Part shown: positions 8,522 through 16,708 of the stretch, piece by piece | How positions within the stretch are numbered: the stretch's first letter is position 1 | How the letters are laid out: each line of letters starts with the position of its first letter | NCBI GenBank assembly: GCA_019420325.1 | Contig: JAHZHK010000034.1 | Coordinates: 411-25,656, forward strand | Length of the DNA: 25,246 bases | Direction of reading: 5' to 3' | Source of the DNA: Coriobacteriaceae bacterium | GTDB taxonomy: Bacteria; Actinomycetota; Coriobacteriia; Coriobacteriales; UMGS124 | The notes under the pieces: generated by a model | What the model saw: only the letters and a program-made list of their open reading frames with translations | The model's database searches: none | Told to the model about the DNA's origin: nothing | Translations under genes and position numbers: made by a program

Positions 8522-9922
8522 CTACTTTTTGGCGTTCTTCTTCACGAGCGGCTCCTGCTTGTTTACGATGCCCTTGAATGGGGTGGTAAAGAGAATGCGC
8601 AGGTCAAACATGAACGACCAGTTCTCGATGTAGTACAGGTCGTACTCCACGCGGGCCTCGATGGAGGTGTCGCCGCGCAGGCCGTTGATCTGCGCCCAAC
8701 CCGTCATGCCGGGGCGCACCTGGTGGCGCAGCATGTACAGCGGCACGCTGCCCTTGAAGTCGTACACGTGCTGGGGAAGCTCGGGCCTGGGCCCCACAAG
8801 GCTCATGTCGCCCCTGAGCACGTTGAACAGCTGAGGCAGTTCGTCGATGGAGTAGCGGCGCATAAAGGCGCCGAAGGCCGTACGGCGCGGGTCGCCGGCG
8901 ACAGTCCAGCCGTCCGCCTCATGCACGTTTGCGCGCATCGAACGAAACTTGTACATGTAGAATGGCTTGCGGTTGCGTCCCACGCGCTCCTGCTTGAATA
9001 GGACCGGGCCGGGGGAGGAGAGCTTGGTGCCGATGACCGCCACGAGCATGATGGGCGAAGTCAACACGATGAGCACGGCCGATCCCACCACGTCCATGAG
9101 GCGCTTGAGGAAGGCGAAGCCCAGGTTGTCGAGCACGACGCGCTGCACGTTGATGAGTGGCACGCCGCCCTCGATGCTGATTGAGGGCCTGCTGGAGAGG
9201 AACTGGTAGTATGCAGGCAGAATCGACAGCTTGATGCCGCTGCGTTTGCAGGCGATGAGGATGGGGTCGAGCAAGTCCTGCTCTTTGGCGTCGATGGCGA
9301 TGACGACCTCGTCGGGCAGGGTGGCGTCGAGGATGTGGTCGATGTCGGCGTACGATCCTAGCAGCCTGATGTCCTCAATTGACGCCTCTCCGATGTTGCC
9401 CACCACGACCTGTCCGGTGCTGGGATGCGCGGCGATGCCGTGCGCAAACGCGCAGGCTCCCGCCCCCGAACCCACGATGACGACCCTGCGCAGGTCGCGG
9501 CCTGAGCGATGGATGGATTTGAGGATGTGTGTGACTGCCAGCTCTTTTAGGCATGACAGGGTCACTGAGATAATCCAGTAGAACACGACGAGCCAGCGCG
9601 AGAAGTCTATGACGCGCAGTACGAAGATGCAGTCGATGAAGAGCATGGTGGCGATGGTGTTCGCCGCGACGAGCTGCCCGAGCTTATGCGAGGTCTCGAC
9701 GGTGCGATGGCGGTCGTACACGCCCAGAAGGCCATAGAAGAAGACGTACAGCGGCGAGAAGGCGGTGACCCACAGCACATGCTCGGCCATCGTGCCGATG
9801 GGGTTTTCGCCTGAGAAAAGGCAGAAGCGCAGCCAGAATGCGATGGCCATGGAGATGGGGGCGATGAGGATGTCGGTGAAGTACGACATGATGCTGAACG
9901 CCCGGCGTCCGGGTCTTACCAT
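8522..9922 (-). CDS. undecaprenyl-phosphate sugar-1-phosphate transferase (initiating enzyme)
   Basis: A 466-residue polyprenyl glycosylphosphotransferase of the WbaP/WcaJ/CpsE class, which transfers a hexose-1-phosphate from a UDP-sugar to undecaprenyl phosphate and so starts repeat-unit synthesis. Residues 11-125 hold four membrane helices. Residues 147-260 are a Rossmann-like domain (VVIVGSGAGACAFA). From about 268, FLKRLMDVVGSAVL begins the catalytic Bac_transf domain, with SPGPVLFKQERVGRN, FYMYKFRSMR, DELPQLFNVLRGDMSLVGPR and VRPGMTGWAQ. The tail is Lys-rich. ATG 9922 is preferred because GAAGGG sits 6 bases upstream. The frame is open back to 10120, but the earlier ATG at 9982 overlaps a -10-like TAAAAT and the extension is not membrane-like. 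The sugar (glucose or galactose in most relatives) cannot be decided here. Confidence 0.92.
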   Translation of the reverse strand: MVRPGRRAFSIMSYFTDILIAPISMAIAFWLRFCLFSGENPIGTMAEHVLWVTAFSPLYVFFYGLLGVYDRHRTVETSHKLGQLVAANTIATMLFIDCIFVLRVIDFSRWLVVFYWIISVTLSCLKELAVTHILKSIHRSGRDLRRVVIVGSGAGACAFAHGIAAHPSTGQVVVGNIGEASIEDIRLLGSYADIDHILDATLPDEVVIAIDAKEQDLLDPILIACKRSGIKLSILPAYYQFLSSRPSISIEGGVPLINVQRVVLDNLGFAFLKRLMDVVGSAVLIVLTSPIMLVAVIGTKLSSPGPVLFKQERVGRNRKPFYMYKFRSMRANVHEADGWTVAGDPRRTAFGAFMRRYSIDELPQLFNVLRGDMSLVGPRPELPQHVYDFKGSVPLYMLRHQVRPGMTGWAQINGLRGDTSIEARVEYDLYYIENWSFMFDLRILFTTPFKGIVNKQEPLVKKNAKK

Positions 9923-9980
9923 AAGGTTCCCTTCGGGGCATGGCGCGTAGTGCCATGCGATTGCGATAGAGTAACCTTTC

Positions 9981-9986
9981 ATTTTA
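9981..9986 (-). promoter_or_regulatory. candidate -10 box for the sugar transferase gene
   Basis: TAAAAT on the minus strand, about 60 bases before the chosen ATG at 9922. If real, it rules out the upstream in-frame ATG at 9982, which overlaps it. No convincing -35. Confidence 0.3.
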
Positions 9987-10036
9987 GGGGATTTTTGCAT
10001 ACCGTCGCCGCAGACGCCCAATGAACGCCAATCCTC

Positions 10037-10042
10037 TAAGAT
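10037..10042 (+). promoter_or_regulatory. candidate -10 box for the GT4 gene
   Basis: TAAGAT, preceded by CCTC and followed by GGGG, 34 bases before ATG 10077. An identical TAAGAT precedes the L,D-transpeptidase gene at a similar distance. It overlaps the earlier in-frame ATG at 10041, which argues against that start. Confidence 0.35.
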
Positions 10043-10076
10043 GGGGACACAGTTCAAGCAGGGGAGGAGGGGCGAT

Positions 10077-11261
10077 ATGAACGAGCGCGGCAAGTCGGAA
10101 TGCGCCTGCAGCGGCCGCAAGGTGCTGTATGCTGCCTCGACGTTCGGCCATCTGCGAAGCTTCCACCTCCCTTATATCGAGGCCTTACGTGCCGACGGAT
10201 TCGATGTGACCCTGCTTGCAGGGGGCGACCCGGTGGCCGCCGGCATGCCGCAGGGCGTGCGCTGCATACCTGCCGACTTTGTGAAGTCTATGTCCTCACC
10301 GCGCAATTTTGCCGTGGCCCGTGAGGTGTCGCGCTTGCAGCTGCGCGAGCGCTTCGACATCGTGCTGACGCACACCTCCCTCGCGGCGTTCTTTGTGCGC
10401 TTAGGCATTTTGGGGGCCGTGCAGCGCGACAAAGGAGCGCGTCCTCGTGTGGTGAACACCGTGCACGGGTATCTCTTTGATGCCGACGCGTCGTTTTTGC
10501 GCAGGGCCGCCCTGCTTGCTGCCGAGCGCCTTTGCGCCGGCGTGACCGACCAGATCGTGGTCATGAATCGCCAAGACGCCATCATTGCTCGTGAGCACAG
10601 GCTCTGTCGGGGACAGGTGGTGGAAACGCCCGGCATGGGCGTTGTGCTCGACGGTCTGCATCCTGCTAGCGCCTGCGAGCGGGCTTCTGCCCGTCGTGCG
10701 TTGGGCATGCGCGACGACGCGTTCGTGTGCCTGTGCGTCGCCGAGTTTTCCCAGCGCAAGAACCAGCGTTTGTTGATCGAAGCCCTTCCTAACCTGCCCG
10801 AGCGTGTGGTTCTCGCTTTGCCCGGCAGGGGCTCTGGGCAGCAGGCATGTCTCGGCCTCGCCCGTGAGCTCGGGGTTGAGGGACGGGTTGCGATGCCGGG
10901 GCATCTCGACGCCGCCGGTCTTGCCCTATGGCGTGCGGCAAGCGACGCGTGCGTCTCGGCAAGCCGCTACGAGGGGCTGCCGTTTCATGTGGTTGAGGCA
11001 TTTGCCTGTGGTCTACCTGCGGTTTTAAGTTCCGTGAAGGGTCACGTTGACCTCGTCGATCCTGGCGTAAACGGCCTGTTGTTCAATCAGGGCGATGCTG
11101 CCGGATTCTGCTCGTGCGTCGAGCACCTGCTCGCCGACCCAGCGGTTCTGGTCGAGATGGGCGAGCATGCCGTTGTGACAAGTGCGAGATACAGCCTTGC
11201 GCGCGTGTTCGAGCCGTTGCGTGCCGTGTATGAGGGGCGAGAGGCCTCGCGTGAGGTGTAG
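10077..11261 (+). CDS. family 4 glycosyltransferase (EpsD/CapM-like)
   Basis: A 394-residue GT-B fold enzyme. The N-terminal half reads KVLYAASTFGHLRSFHLPYI, with TVHGYLF and a MNRQDA loop, as in the EpsD/PglA-like branch of GT4. The C-terminal half has FSQRKNQRLLIEALP and the donor-binding E-x7-E pair E299/E307 in SRYEGLPFHVVEAFACGLP. Relatives use UDP-sugars to add the second or later sugar onto a lipid-linked precursor, which fits its position next to, and divergent from, the initiating sugar transferase. ATG 10077 has an excellent GGGGAGGAGG Shine-Dalgarno at 10061-10070. The frame extends to 10041, but that start lacks a site and overlaps a promoter-like element. A cytoplasmic or peripheral membrane location is expected. 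Confidence 0.92.
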   Translation: MNERGKSECACSGRKVLYAASTFGHLRSFHLPYIEALRADGFDVTLLAGGDPVAAGMPQGVRCIPADFVKSMSSPRNFAVAREVSRLQLRERFDIVLTHTSLAAFFVRLGILGAVQRDKGARPRVVNTVHGYLFDADASFLRRAALLAAERLCAGVTDQIVVMNRQDAIIAREHRLCRGQVVETPGMGVVLDGLHPASACERASARRALGMRDDAFVCLCVAEFSQRKNQRLLIEALPNLPERVVLALPGRGSGQQACLGLARELGVEGRVAMPGHLDAAGLALWRAASDACVSASRYEGLPFHVVEAFACGLPAVLSSVKGHVDLVDPGVNGLLFNQGDAAGFCSCVEHLLADPAVLVEMGEHAVVTSARYSLARVFEPLRAVYEGREASREV

Positions 11262-11391
11262 GCCGCCTTTCTTGCTTGCGCCATGGGGTCTCTTCACACG
11301 CCGGCCACGTTCTCCCCACAGGCTCGTCACTGCGCTGAGCTGATATGGTGGGGTTTGCCCAGGGGGCCTGTTTGCTGCGTTCGGGCCTCGA

Positions 11392-11397
11392 TAAAAT
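11392..11397 (+). promoter_or_regulatory. candidate -10 box for the DUF4012 gene
   Basis: TAAAAT in the context CCTCGATAAAATATT, about 78 bases before ATG 11475. TTGCTG at 11372-11377 could be a -35 element, but its spacing of 14 is short. The rest of the 11262-11474 gap shows nothing else clear. Confidence 0.35.
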
Positions 11398-11474
11398 ATT
11401 GCTTTGGCCGCGTGCTCGGCCACATACATGTCCATTGGGGTCTCCTGGCACCAAAGATATGAAACGGAGGGACG

Positions 11475-13343
11475 ATGTCCGCTCACTTCAAGCAGGACCC
11501 GAACCATCCTGATGCCGGCGACTATGGTCGCAACGAAGCCTATTATCAGACGCGCCACTCCGCGTATTCCTCAAGCAAGAAGCCGCATTCGCGTCGCACT
11601 TTCGTCATTGGCGGCGTGTGCGTGGCAGCGGTCGCGGTTGTCGGCGCCGCAACGCCTGCCATGGCCAGCGGGGTCATCGATGACCTCAAGGTAAAGGCGG
11701 GCAGTGTGTCCGACCTGCTCAATCAAACTCTTGATGCATTCAAGAGCATGGATTTCACCAGCGCTTACGATTTGTCGGTCAAGACGTCCGCTGAGATCAA
11801 AGACTTCCAGAGCGAGCTCGAAGGTCCCCTGTGGAGCGCCGCCGAGTTCGTTCCCGTTGTCGGTGGCGACGTCAAGGCGGCCCGCTCGCTTGTGAGCATG
11901 CTCGGCGACCTTGTCGAGGACGCCCTCATTCCTCTGTCGCAGGATCTCAACGGCGTCTCGCTCGACACGCTCATTACCAAAAACGAGTACGACCAGACTC
12001 AGATCGACCTTCCGACGCTCCAGACGGTCGTCGACGCGGTGAAGAGGGTCATGCCCGCACTCACCGAGGCGGTCGACACCGTCAACGGCATCGGTAAGCT
12101 CCACATCGCCCAGCTTGCCAAGATCGTTGACCAGGCCAAGGAGAAGGTCGCGCCTCTTGCCGGCAAGATGGACAAGGTCTCGGCGCTGCTCGACGTGCTG
12201 CCCAACATGCTGGGCGCCCAGGGCGACCGCGTGTATGTCGTTATGGCCCTCAACAACGTCGAGATTCGCTCCCTGGGCGGCTTTGCTGGTCAGGCCTGCC
12301 GCGTGAGCGTGAGCAACGGTGCCGTCATGCTTGGCGACGTGTGCTCCGTCTACGACTACATCCCCAGCGACGACGAGTGGGCTCGCGTGCCCCTTTCCGA
12401 CGAGGAAATTCAGCTGTACAGCGACTCGGTCGGCTACATTGCAGGCAACACGTGCTTCATCCCCGATTTCCCGCGTGTCTGCGACATTTGGAGCCAGCTG
12501 TGGGCAACGTTCCAGGGCGAGAATGTCGACGGCATCATCGCACTCGACCCCGTGCTTCTTCAGATGCTCATGGCGCTCACGGGTGGCGCTCAGATGTACG
12601 ACGGCACCCGCCTCGACGGCACGAACACGGTGCGTGTGCTTTTGCACGACACGTACTGGAACTACATGGATGACGCCGAGGCCATGGACGCCTACTTTGC
12701 GCAGGCGGCTTCCACGGCGCTCGACTGCATCATGGCCAATTTCTCCTCGATGAGCTTCTCGGGGCTTGAGCAGACCATTTCCGACGCCATAGACCAGTAT
12801 CACCTCTACACCTGGTTCGCTGATTCTGCCGAGCAGGCAACGTTCTCGGCGCTCGGTGCGGGCGGCGAGATCAACTACGATCCGACAAAGCCCGAGCTCG
12901 GCGTCTTCCTGGACAACGCCTCGTGGTCTAAGATGGAGTGGTGGCTCGACCTCGATTTCACCATCGACGAGGGCAAGACTAACCGCGACGGCTCCAAGAC
13001 CTACGAGTGCTCGCTTACGCTTTCCAACACGGCGACGCAGGACGAAATCGCCGTTTGCAACGACTATATGGTGGGCACCAACCCTGAGAAGTACAGCGCC
13101 GATGACATGCTCGAGCGCCTGACCATCTATGCGCCCGCCGGTGGCAGCATCGCCTATGTCGACCACAACGACAACTTCATTCCTTGGGCCGATGGCAGCT
13201 ACAAGGGCCTCCAGGTGGCAACTGGCCAGGTTCACAACCAGATCGACCATCCGGCCATCATCAACTTCACGGTGACCACCTCGCCTGAGGCAACCGAGGA
13301 CCTCATGGTGCGCATCACCCCCACGGTGCAGGATTACCGCTAG
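11475..13343 (+). CDS. DUF4012 membrane-anchored extracytoplasmic protein
   Basis: A 622-residue protein with a short, polar cytoplasmic N-terminus (residues 1-40, rich in His, Tyr and Ser), one hydrophobic helix at about 43-63 ending in AMASG, and a large outer domain. The strongest family mark is the block NNVEIRSLGGFAGQ starting at N260, followed by VSNGAVMLGDV, which matches the DUF4012 signature; the C-terminal FLDNASWSKMEWWLDL and DLMVRITPTVQDYR fit the same family. DUF4012 proteins occur widely in Actinomycetota and other Gram-positives near polysaccharide genes, but no biochemical role is established to my knowledge. Here it lies between a GT4 and a large transferase, so a part in export, assembly or attachment of the polymer is inferred only. 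ATG follows GGAGG at 11466-11470. A terminator shared with the convergent gene follows. Confidence 0.88.
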   Translation: MSAHFKQDPNHPDAGDYGRNEAYYQTRHSAYSSSKKPHSRRTFVIGGVCVAAVAVVGAATPAMASGVIDDLKVKAGSVSDLLNQTLDAFKSMDFTSAYDLSVKTSAEIKDFQSELEGPLWSAAEFVPVVGGDVKAARSLVSMLGDLVEDALIPLSQDLNGVSLDTLITKNEYDQTQIDLPTLQTVVDAVKRVMPALTEAVDTVNGIGKLHIAQLAKIVDQAKEKVAPLAGKMDKVSALLDVLPNMLGAQGDRVYVVMALNNVEIRSLGGFAGQACRVSVSNGAVMLGDVCSVYDYIPSDDEWARVPLSDEEIQLYSDSVGYIAGNTCFIPDFPRVCDIWSQLWATFQGENVDGIIALDPVLLQMLMALTGGAQMYDGTRLDGTNTVRVLLHDTYWNYMDDAEAMDAYFAQAASTALDCIMANFSSMSFSGLEQTISDAIDQYHLYTWFADSAEQATFSALGAGGEINYDPTKPELGVFLDNASWSKMEWWLDLDFTIDEGKTNRDGSKTYECSLTLSNTATQDEIAVCNDYMVGTNPEKYSADDMLERLTIYAPAGGSIAYVDHNDNFIPWADGSYKGLQVATGQVHNQIDHPAIINFTVTTSPEATEDLMVRITPTVQDYR

Positions 13344-13377
13344 GGGAGCCCGGGCACTCACATGCGTGCGCAGCAAG

Positions 13378-13422
13378 AAGGCGCCGAGGAAACCTGCATT
13401 GCAGGCCTTCCTCGGCGCCTTT
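13378..13422. terminator. bidirectional terminator between DUF4012 gene and triple glycosyltransferase
   Basis: A 14-bp stem (13378-13391 with 13408-13421) containing GGCGCCGAGG, with a second small hairpin (CCTGCA/TGCAGG) in its loop. It is followed by a short TTT-G-TTT run on the plus strand. The left flank is A-rich, so it can serve both convergent genes. Confidence 0.75.
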
Positions 13423-13483
13423 GTTTGTGCTGGGTATGGGTGGGGCCGGGGGCCGGGGCCGTGGGGTCGCCGCGTGCCCTCGT

Positions 13484-16456
13484 CTAGTTGCGGCCGCGCA
13501 GCTTGCGGCCGATCGCCTTGAGCGTCTCGCGGCGCTTGGAGCCGACCGGGCAGATGGGGTCGATGATGCGGCGGATGGGGTTCTTGGGGTCTACCACCTT
13601 CTCGTGCATCTTGGGGGCGGCCATGCCCGCCTTGCCCGACAGGGCCGCAAGCATGAGCTCGTAGAACGGCGTTTGGCGCGCATAGTGCCAGTAACGCTCG
13701 GCAAAGTCACATCCCGGGTACTTCCAGGGTTTCTCGAGACCTGCGTAGTGAATGACGAGCGGCTCGGTGCGCGAGGCGTTGTAGGCGGCGAACGCCTCGG
13801 CGGGGGCGTACGAGAAGACCTTGCTTACGCGGTCGCCGCAGTCGTGCATCACGTTCCAGCGCCAATCCAGGTAGGTCACGCGGCCCTCGCATGCTGCGTT
13901 GAGGACGTCCTGGTCGTTGTAGATGAGGGCGTTGTTCGAGGCGAGCTTGAGCCATTCCTCCATGGGGTGCAGCTGGCGCATTTGCTCGGTGTTGAGCACG
14001 AGCACGCCGGCCTGCAGGTAGTTGTAGGGGTCTTTCATGTGGAGGATGCGCTCGTTGTAGCTCGTGTGGTCGCTGCCCGGGGCGTTGAGGTTGCCCAAAA
14101 AGTCGATGTCATGGGCGGCTGCCAGCAGGTTGTCGCCGAGCTCGACCTGCCAGAGCTGCGAGATGTCGCCCTCCACCACGAGGTCGGAGTCGAGGTAGAG
14201 CACCTTGTCGTACCAGGGCATGAGCTCTTGGATGAGGAAGCGGAAGTACGTCTCGATGCCGATGTGGGCGTTGTTGGTGCGCAGGTTGTACTTGTCCACC
14301 AAACTGCCCGCCTCGGCGAAGCGCACGCTTGCCTTGCCGCTGGCCTCGAGGAACGCGCGCATGATGCGTTGGTGGTCGGCCGTGATGCCGTTCTGGAGCA
14401 CCACGACGTCGTAGAAATAGGCGTCGGAGGCGTTGGCGAGCACGGAGTGGATCGTGGTGGTGAGCATGGGGACGTAGTTGTCGTCGGCCGCGAAGACCAC
14501 GGGGATCGTGGGCCTCCAGGGCTGCGGCACTTGGGGCTGCCCAAGGCGCGGTGCGGGCTCGGGATGCTCGAAGTGCACGCACTGCACCTGCTTGCGCTTC
14601 CATCCGCGTCCCGTGCGCTCGGCGTGCATGAGGAAGATGTTGAGCAGACGTTCGGCCAGGTGGCCGGGGGTGCGCAGCGCCTCGCGGCTGTAGTGGGACA
14701 TGTCGGTCTGGCGGCAGAACTCCTCCAGGATCGGGAAGAGCCAGGCACAGTACTCATCGAAGATGGCGCGCTTCATCACGAACATGTTGCAGAAGCAGCT
14801 CTGCGGGCCGGCGAGGAAGGCGTCGGCGTCCTGCGCGTAGTCGGGGTTCTTCTCCTTGAGGATGGCCACGACACGGTCGAGGTCCTCGATATGCAGGCTG
14901 GGCGCTGCCGCGTATTGCTTGTGGGGTGTGGGTGTGCGACCGGGGAAGGAGGAGAGCTTCTTGACCTCGGTGGTCACGACGTCCCAGCCCTCGATGGCCG
15001 CCTCGATGGCCTCGTCGGTAAGGCCGTACTTCTCCTGCGTCTGCGCGCAGATGCGCCCGTCCATGACCTCGCCGAAGGCGTTTTCTTCGTGGCGCGTGTC
15101 GGAGAAGTCGAAGTAGCGGCGGTAGTGGCAGAAGCCCACGTAGGGCGAGTCGGTGTTCTTCCAGGCCCAGTATTGCGTCGTGAGCTCGCAGTATTGGGCA
15201 TTGAGCTGCGAGATGTTCTCTCCCGCGTCGTCTTGTAGGCAGAAGGAGAAGCGCTTAGCGGCCCTGGCGGCACCCACTTGCACCGGTTGCAGGATGTCGC
15301 TGGCAAAGGTGTCCACCGGCTTGTGCGTGCTCACGAAGATGCGGATGTTGCGCCCCTCGAAGCGGCTAAGGCCGCGGCGCTCTTCCAGGTCCTTGAGGAG
15401 GTCTTGGGCGCGGCGGCGAAGGCGGATGAGGTAGGCGTCTCTGTCTGCGGCCTGCCCCGCCTGTGCGGCGAGCCCGTCGGCCCAGGTGAGCCAGTCGTTT
15501 GCGGGGTCTGCCTCGTCGAGTGTCTCGCCCTTGCGCAGGGCCGCCTCCATGCGGTTACCTGCAAGACGGAAGAGTTGGGCAGCACTGGCAGTGCGCCCGA
15601 TGGTGTGGGCGAGCAGCTCTGCCCCGTCGGCCTTTGCTTCTTCCAGCAGGCAAGTGAGCCAGGCATCTGCCAGGGCGGTTGCACAGCGCTGGCGCGTGGC
15701 ATGCAGGCAGGTTTGCGCCGAGGGGCCATCCCAGGCGCCGAGCCACGACTGGCAGACGTCGATGCAGCTCGCATGGCTTTGGCAGAGGGACTCGAACTGC
15801 TTGAGCGTGAGGGCGGGAGCCGTCTCGTCCTCGGCGTGCGGGTGGGGGAGGGCAATGCCCGTGACGGCGTCCGCTACGTGTGCCTTGCAGGCAAGTACCG
15901 TCATCTCGTAGATGTCCTGCGTGCCGTCGAGGCGCTCGGCCGCCATCGTGGCGAAGGCGCGCTGTGCGAGCGGGGTGGAGAAGAGGTGGCTCGAGACGCA
16001 CCAAGCAGGATCGGATTGATTGTCTCGGGCGCAAAGGTCCAGTTCAATACTGCTTTCTTGAAGGCGCGTGCTGTGACCGGCAGGGGTGCTCTCGACACCT
16101 GCGCCAAAGCGGAGCATGTCGCAGCCTGCTTCACTCATGCGCCTGACGAGCTGTTCGAGCATGGTGGGTTCGAGCTCATCGGCGCCATCGAGGAAAAGCA
16201 GGTAGTCGCCGCTTGCGCGCTCGACGCCAGCCATGCGGCCCAGGTGGACGCCCTTGCTGTGGGGCTGCTGGAGCATCTGGAAGCGCGGGTCGCGCTTGGC
16301 GGCGCCTTGGGCAACGTAGGACGTGCCATCCTTGGAGGCGTCGTCCACCACGATCGCCTCGAAGTCGCCGAAGGTCTGCGCAGACAGGCTGGCGATGCAA
16401 CGGGGCAGCTGGTCGGCGACGTTGCGTGCGGTGATCACAATCGAGACTCTGGGCAT
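13484..16456 (-). CDS. GT2-DUF4422-GT8 triple-domain glycosyltransferase
   Basis: A 990-residue fusion. Residues 1-110 are a GT2 domain (RVSIVITARNVADQLPRCI, DDASKDGT), but its metal motif reads DGAD where relatives have DxDD. A helical extension runs to about 365. Residues 370-635 are DUF4422 (IRIFVSTHKPVD, YVGFCHYRRYFDFSD, MSHYSREALRTPG), a putative transferase domain found in capsule loci. Residues 651-960 are a GT8 galactosyl/glucosyltransferase-like domain with VVFAADDNYVPML, the DSD metal motif at 756-758, LQAGVLVLNTEQM and HYAGLEKPWKYPG. The C-terminus is a basic amphipathic tail (GSKRRETLKAIGRKLR), suited to binding the membrane surface. One polypeptide could add two or three sugars in sequence. 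ATG 16456 follows AAGGA by eight bases. The substrates are unknown; a role in wall polysaccharide or surface-protein glycosylation is possible. Confidence 0.92.
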   Translation of the reverse strand: MPRVSIVITARNVADQLPRCIASLSAQTFGDFEAIVVDDASKDGTSYVAQGAAKRDPRFQMLQQPHSKGVHLGRMAGVERASGDYLLFLDGADELEPTMLEQLVRRMSEAGCDMLRFGAGVESTPAGHSTRLQESSIELDLCARDNQSDPAWCVSSHLFSTPLAQRAFATMAAERLDGTQDIYEMTVLACKAHVADAVTGIALPHPHAEDETAPALTLKQFESLCQSHASCIDVCQSWLGAWDGPSAQTCLHATRQRCATALADAWLTCLLEEAKADGAELLAHTIGRTASAAQLFRLAGNRMEAALRKGETLDEADPANDWLTWADGLAAQAGQAADRDAYLIRLRRRAQDLLKDLEERRGLSRFEGRNIRIFVSTHKPVDTFASDILQPVQVGAARAAKRFSFCLQDDAGENISQLNAQYCELTTQYWAWKNTDSPYVGFCHYRRYFDFSDTRHEENAFGEVMDGRICAQTQEKYGLTDEAIEAAIEGWDVVTTEVKKLSSFPGRTPTPHKQYAAAPSLHIEDLDRVVAILKEKNPDYAQDADAFLAGPQSCFCNMFVMKRAIFDEYCAWLFPILEEFCRQTDMSHYSREALRTPGHLAERLLNIFLMHAERTGRGWKRKQVQCVHFEHPEPAPRLGQPQVPQPWRPTIPVVFAADDNYVPMLTTTIHSVLANASDAYFYDVVVLQNGITADHQRIMRAFLEASGKASVRFAEAGSLVDKYNLRTNNAHIGIETYFRFLIQELMPWYDKVLYLDSDLVVEGDISQLWQVELGDNLLAAAHDIDFLGNLNAPGSDHTSYNERILHMKDPYNYLQAGVLVLNTEQMRQLHPMEEWLKLASNNALIYNDQDVLNAACEGRVTYLDWRWNVMHDCGDRVSKVFSYAPAEAFAAYNASRTEPLVIHYAGLEKPWKYPGCDFAERYWHYARQTPFYELMLAALSGKAGMAAPKMHEKVVDPKNPIRRIIDPICPVGSKRRETLKAIGRKLRGRN

Positions 16457-16504
16457 GGGGCCGGTCCTTCCTCAAAGCCCGCAAAGGGCGTGTTTGACCT
16501 GCAT

Positions 16505-16510
16505 ATCCTA
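16505..16510 (-). promoter_or_regulatory. candidate -10 box for the triple glycosyltransferase
   Basis: TAGGAT on the minus strand, about 48 bases before ATG 16456, preceded by TGCTGC. It fits TAnnnT. No clear -35. Confidence 0.3.
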
Positions 16511-16577
16511 GCAGCATGTGTCCGTGCTGGAAGCGTGCAAGCCTCGGCTCCCCCATAACGGCAAGGGTTGCGGGCCC

Positions 16578-16598
16578 GGCGGCGCGAGCTGCGCCGCC
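16578..16598. repeat. perfect 8-bp GC-rich inverted repeat in a divergent promoter region
   Basis: GGCGGCGC, five bases GAGCT, then GCGCCGCC. It lies between the two divergent -10 candidates at 16505 and 16646. There is no T run, so it is not a terminator. It could be an operator or simply GC-rich sequence. Confidence 0.4.
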
Positions 16599-16645
16599 CA
16601 TGGGCAAAAGGTGCTATGCAGTGTTCGCCGCGCCCCTTCATGCGC

Positions 16646-16651
16646 TAAGAT
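16646..16651 (+). promoter_or_regulatory. candidate -10 box for the SLH-L,D-transpeptidase gene
   Basis: TAAGAT, 57 bases before ATG 16709, the same hexamer as before the GT4 gene. TTCGCC at 16624-16629 is a weak -35 candidate. Confidence 0.35.
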
Positions 16652-16708
16652 GTTGTACACACATGACGGTGTCGCGAATGCGAATTCCGAGGGGAAACGG
16701 AGACCCAT

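Noticed and set aside
9923..10120. 66-residue N-terminal extension of the sugar transferase
   Set aside because: No family match in the extension, the in-frame ATG 9982 overlaps a -10-like box, and ATG 9922 has a good GAAGGG site directly upstream.
11243..11275. Possible terminator at the end of the GT4 gene (GGCCT/AGGCC)
   Set aside because: The stem is only 5 bp, competes with CCTC/GAGG, overlaps the stop codon and is followed by CCTTTCTT rather than a U run.
11571..13376. Long minus-strand open frame opposite the DUF4012 gene
   Set aside because: It is a third-position GC artefact, with Arg/His/Val-rich sequence and no motif. The plus-strand frame carries the DUF4012 signature.
13421..15238. 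Long plus-strand open frame opposite the triple transferase
   Set aside because: It is the GC-rich shadow of a strongly supported minus-strand gene. Its translation is low-complexity Val/Gly/Arg/His-rich and has no domain or Shine-Dalgarno.
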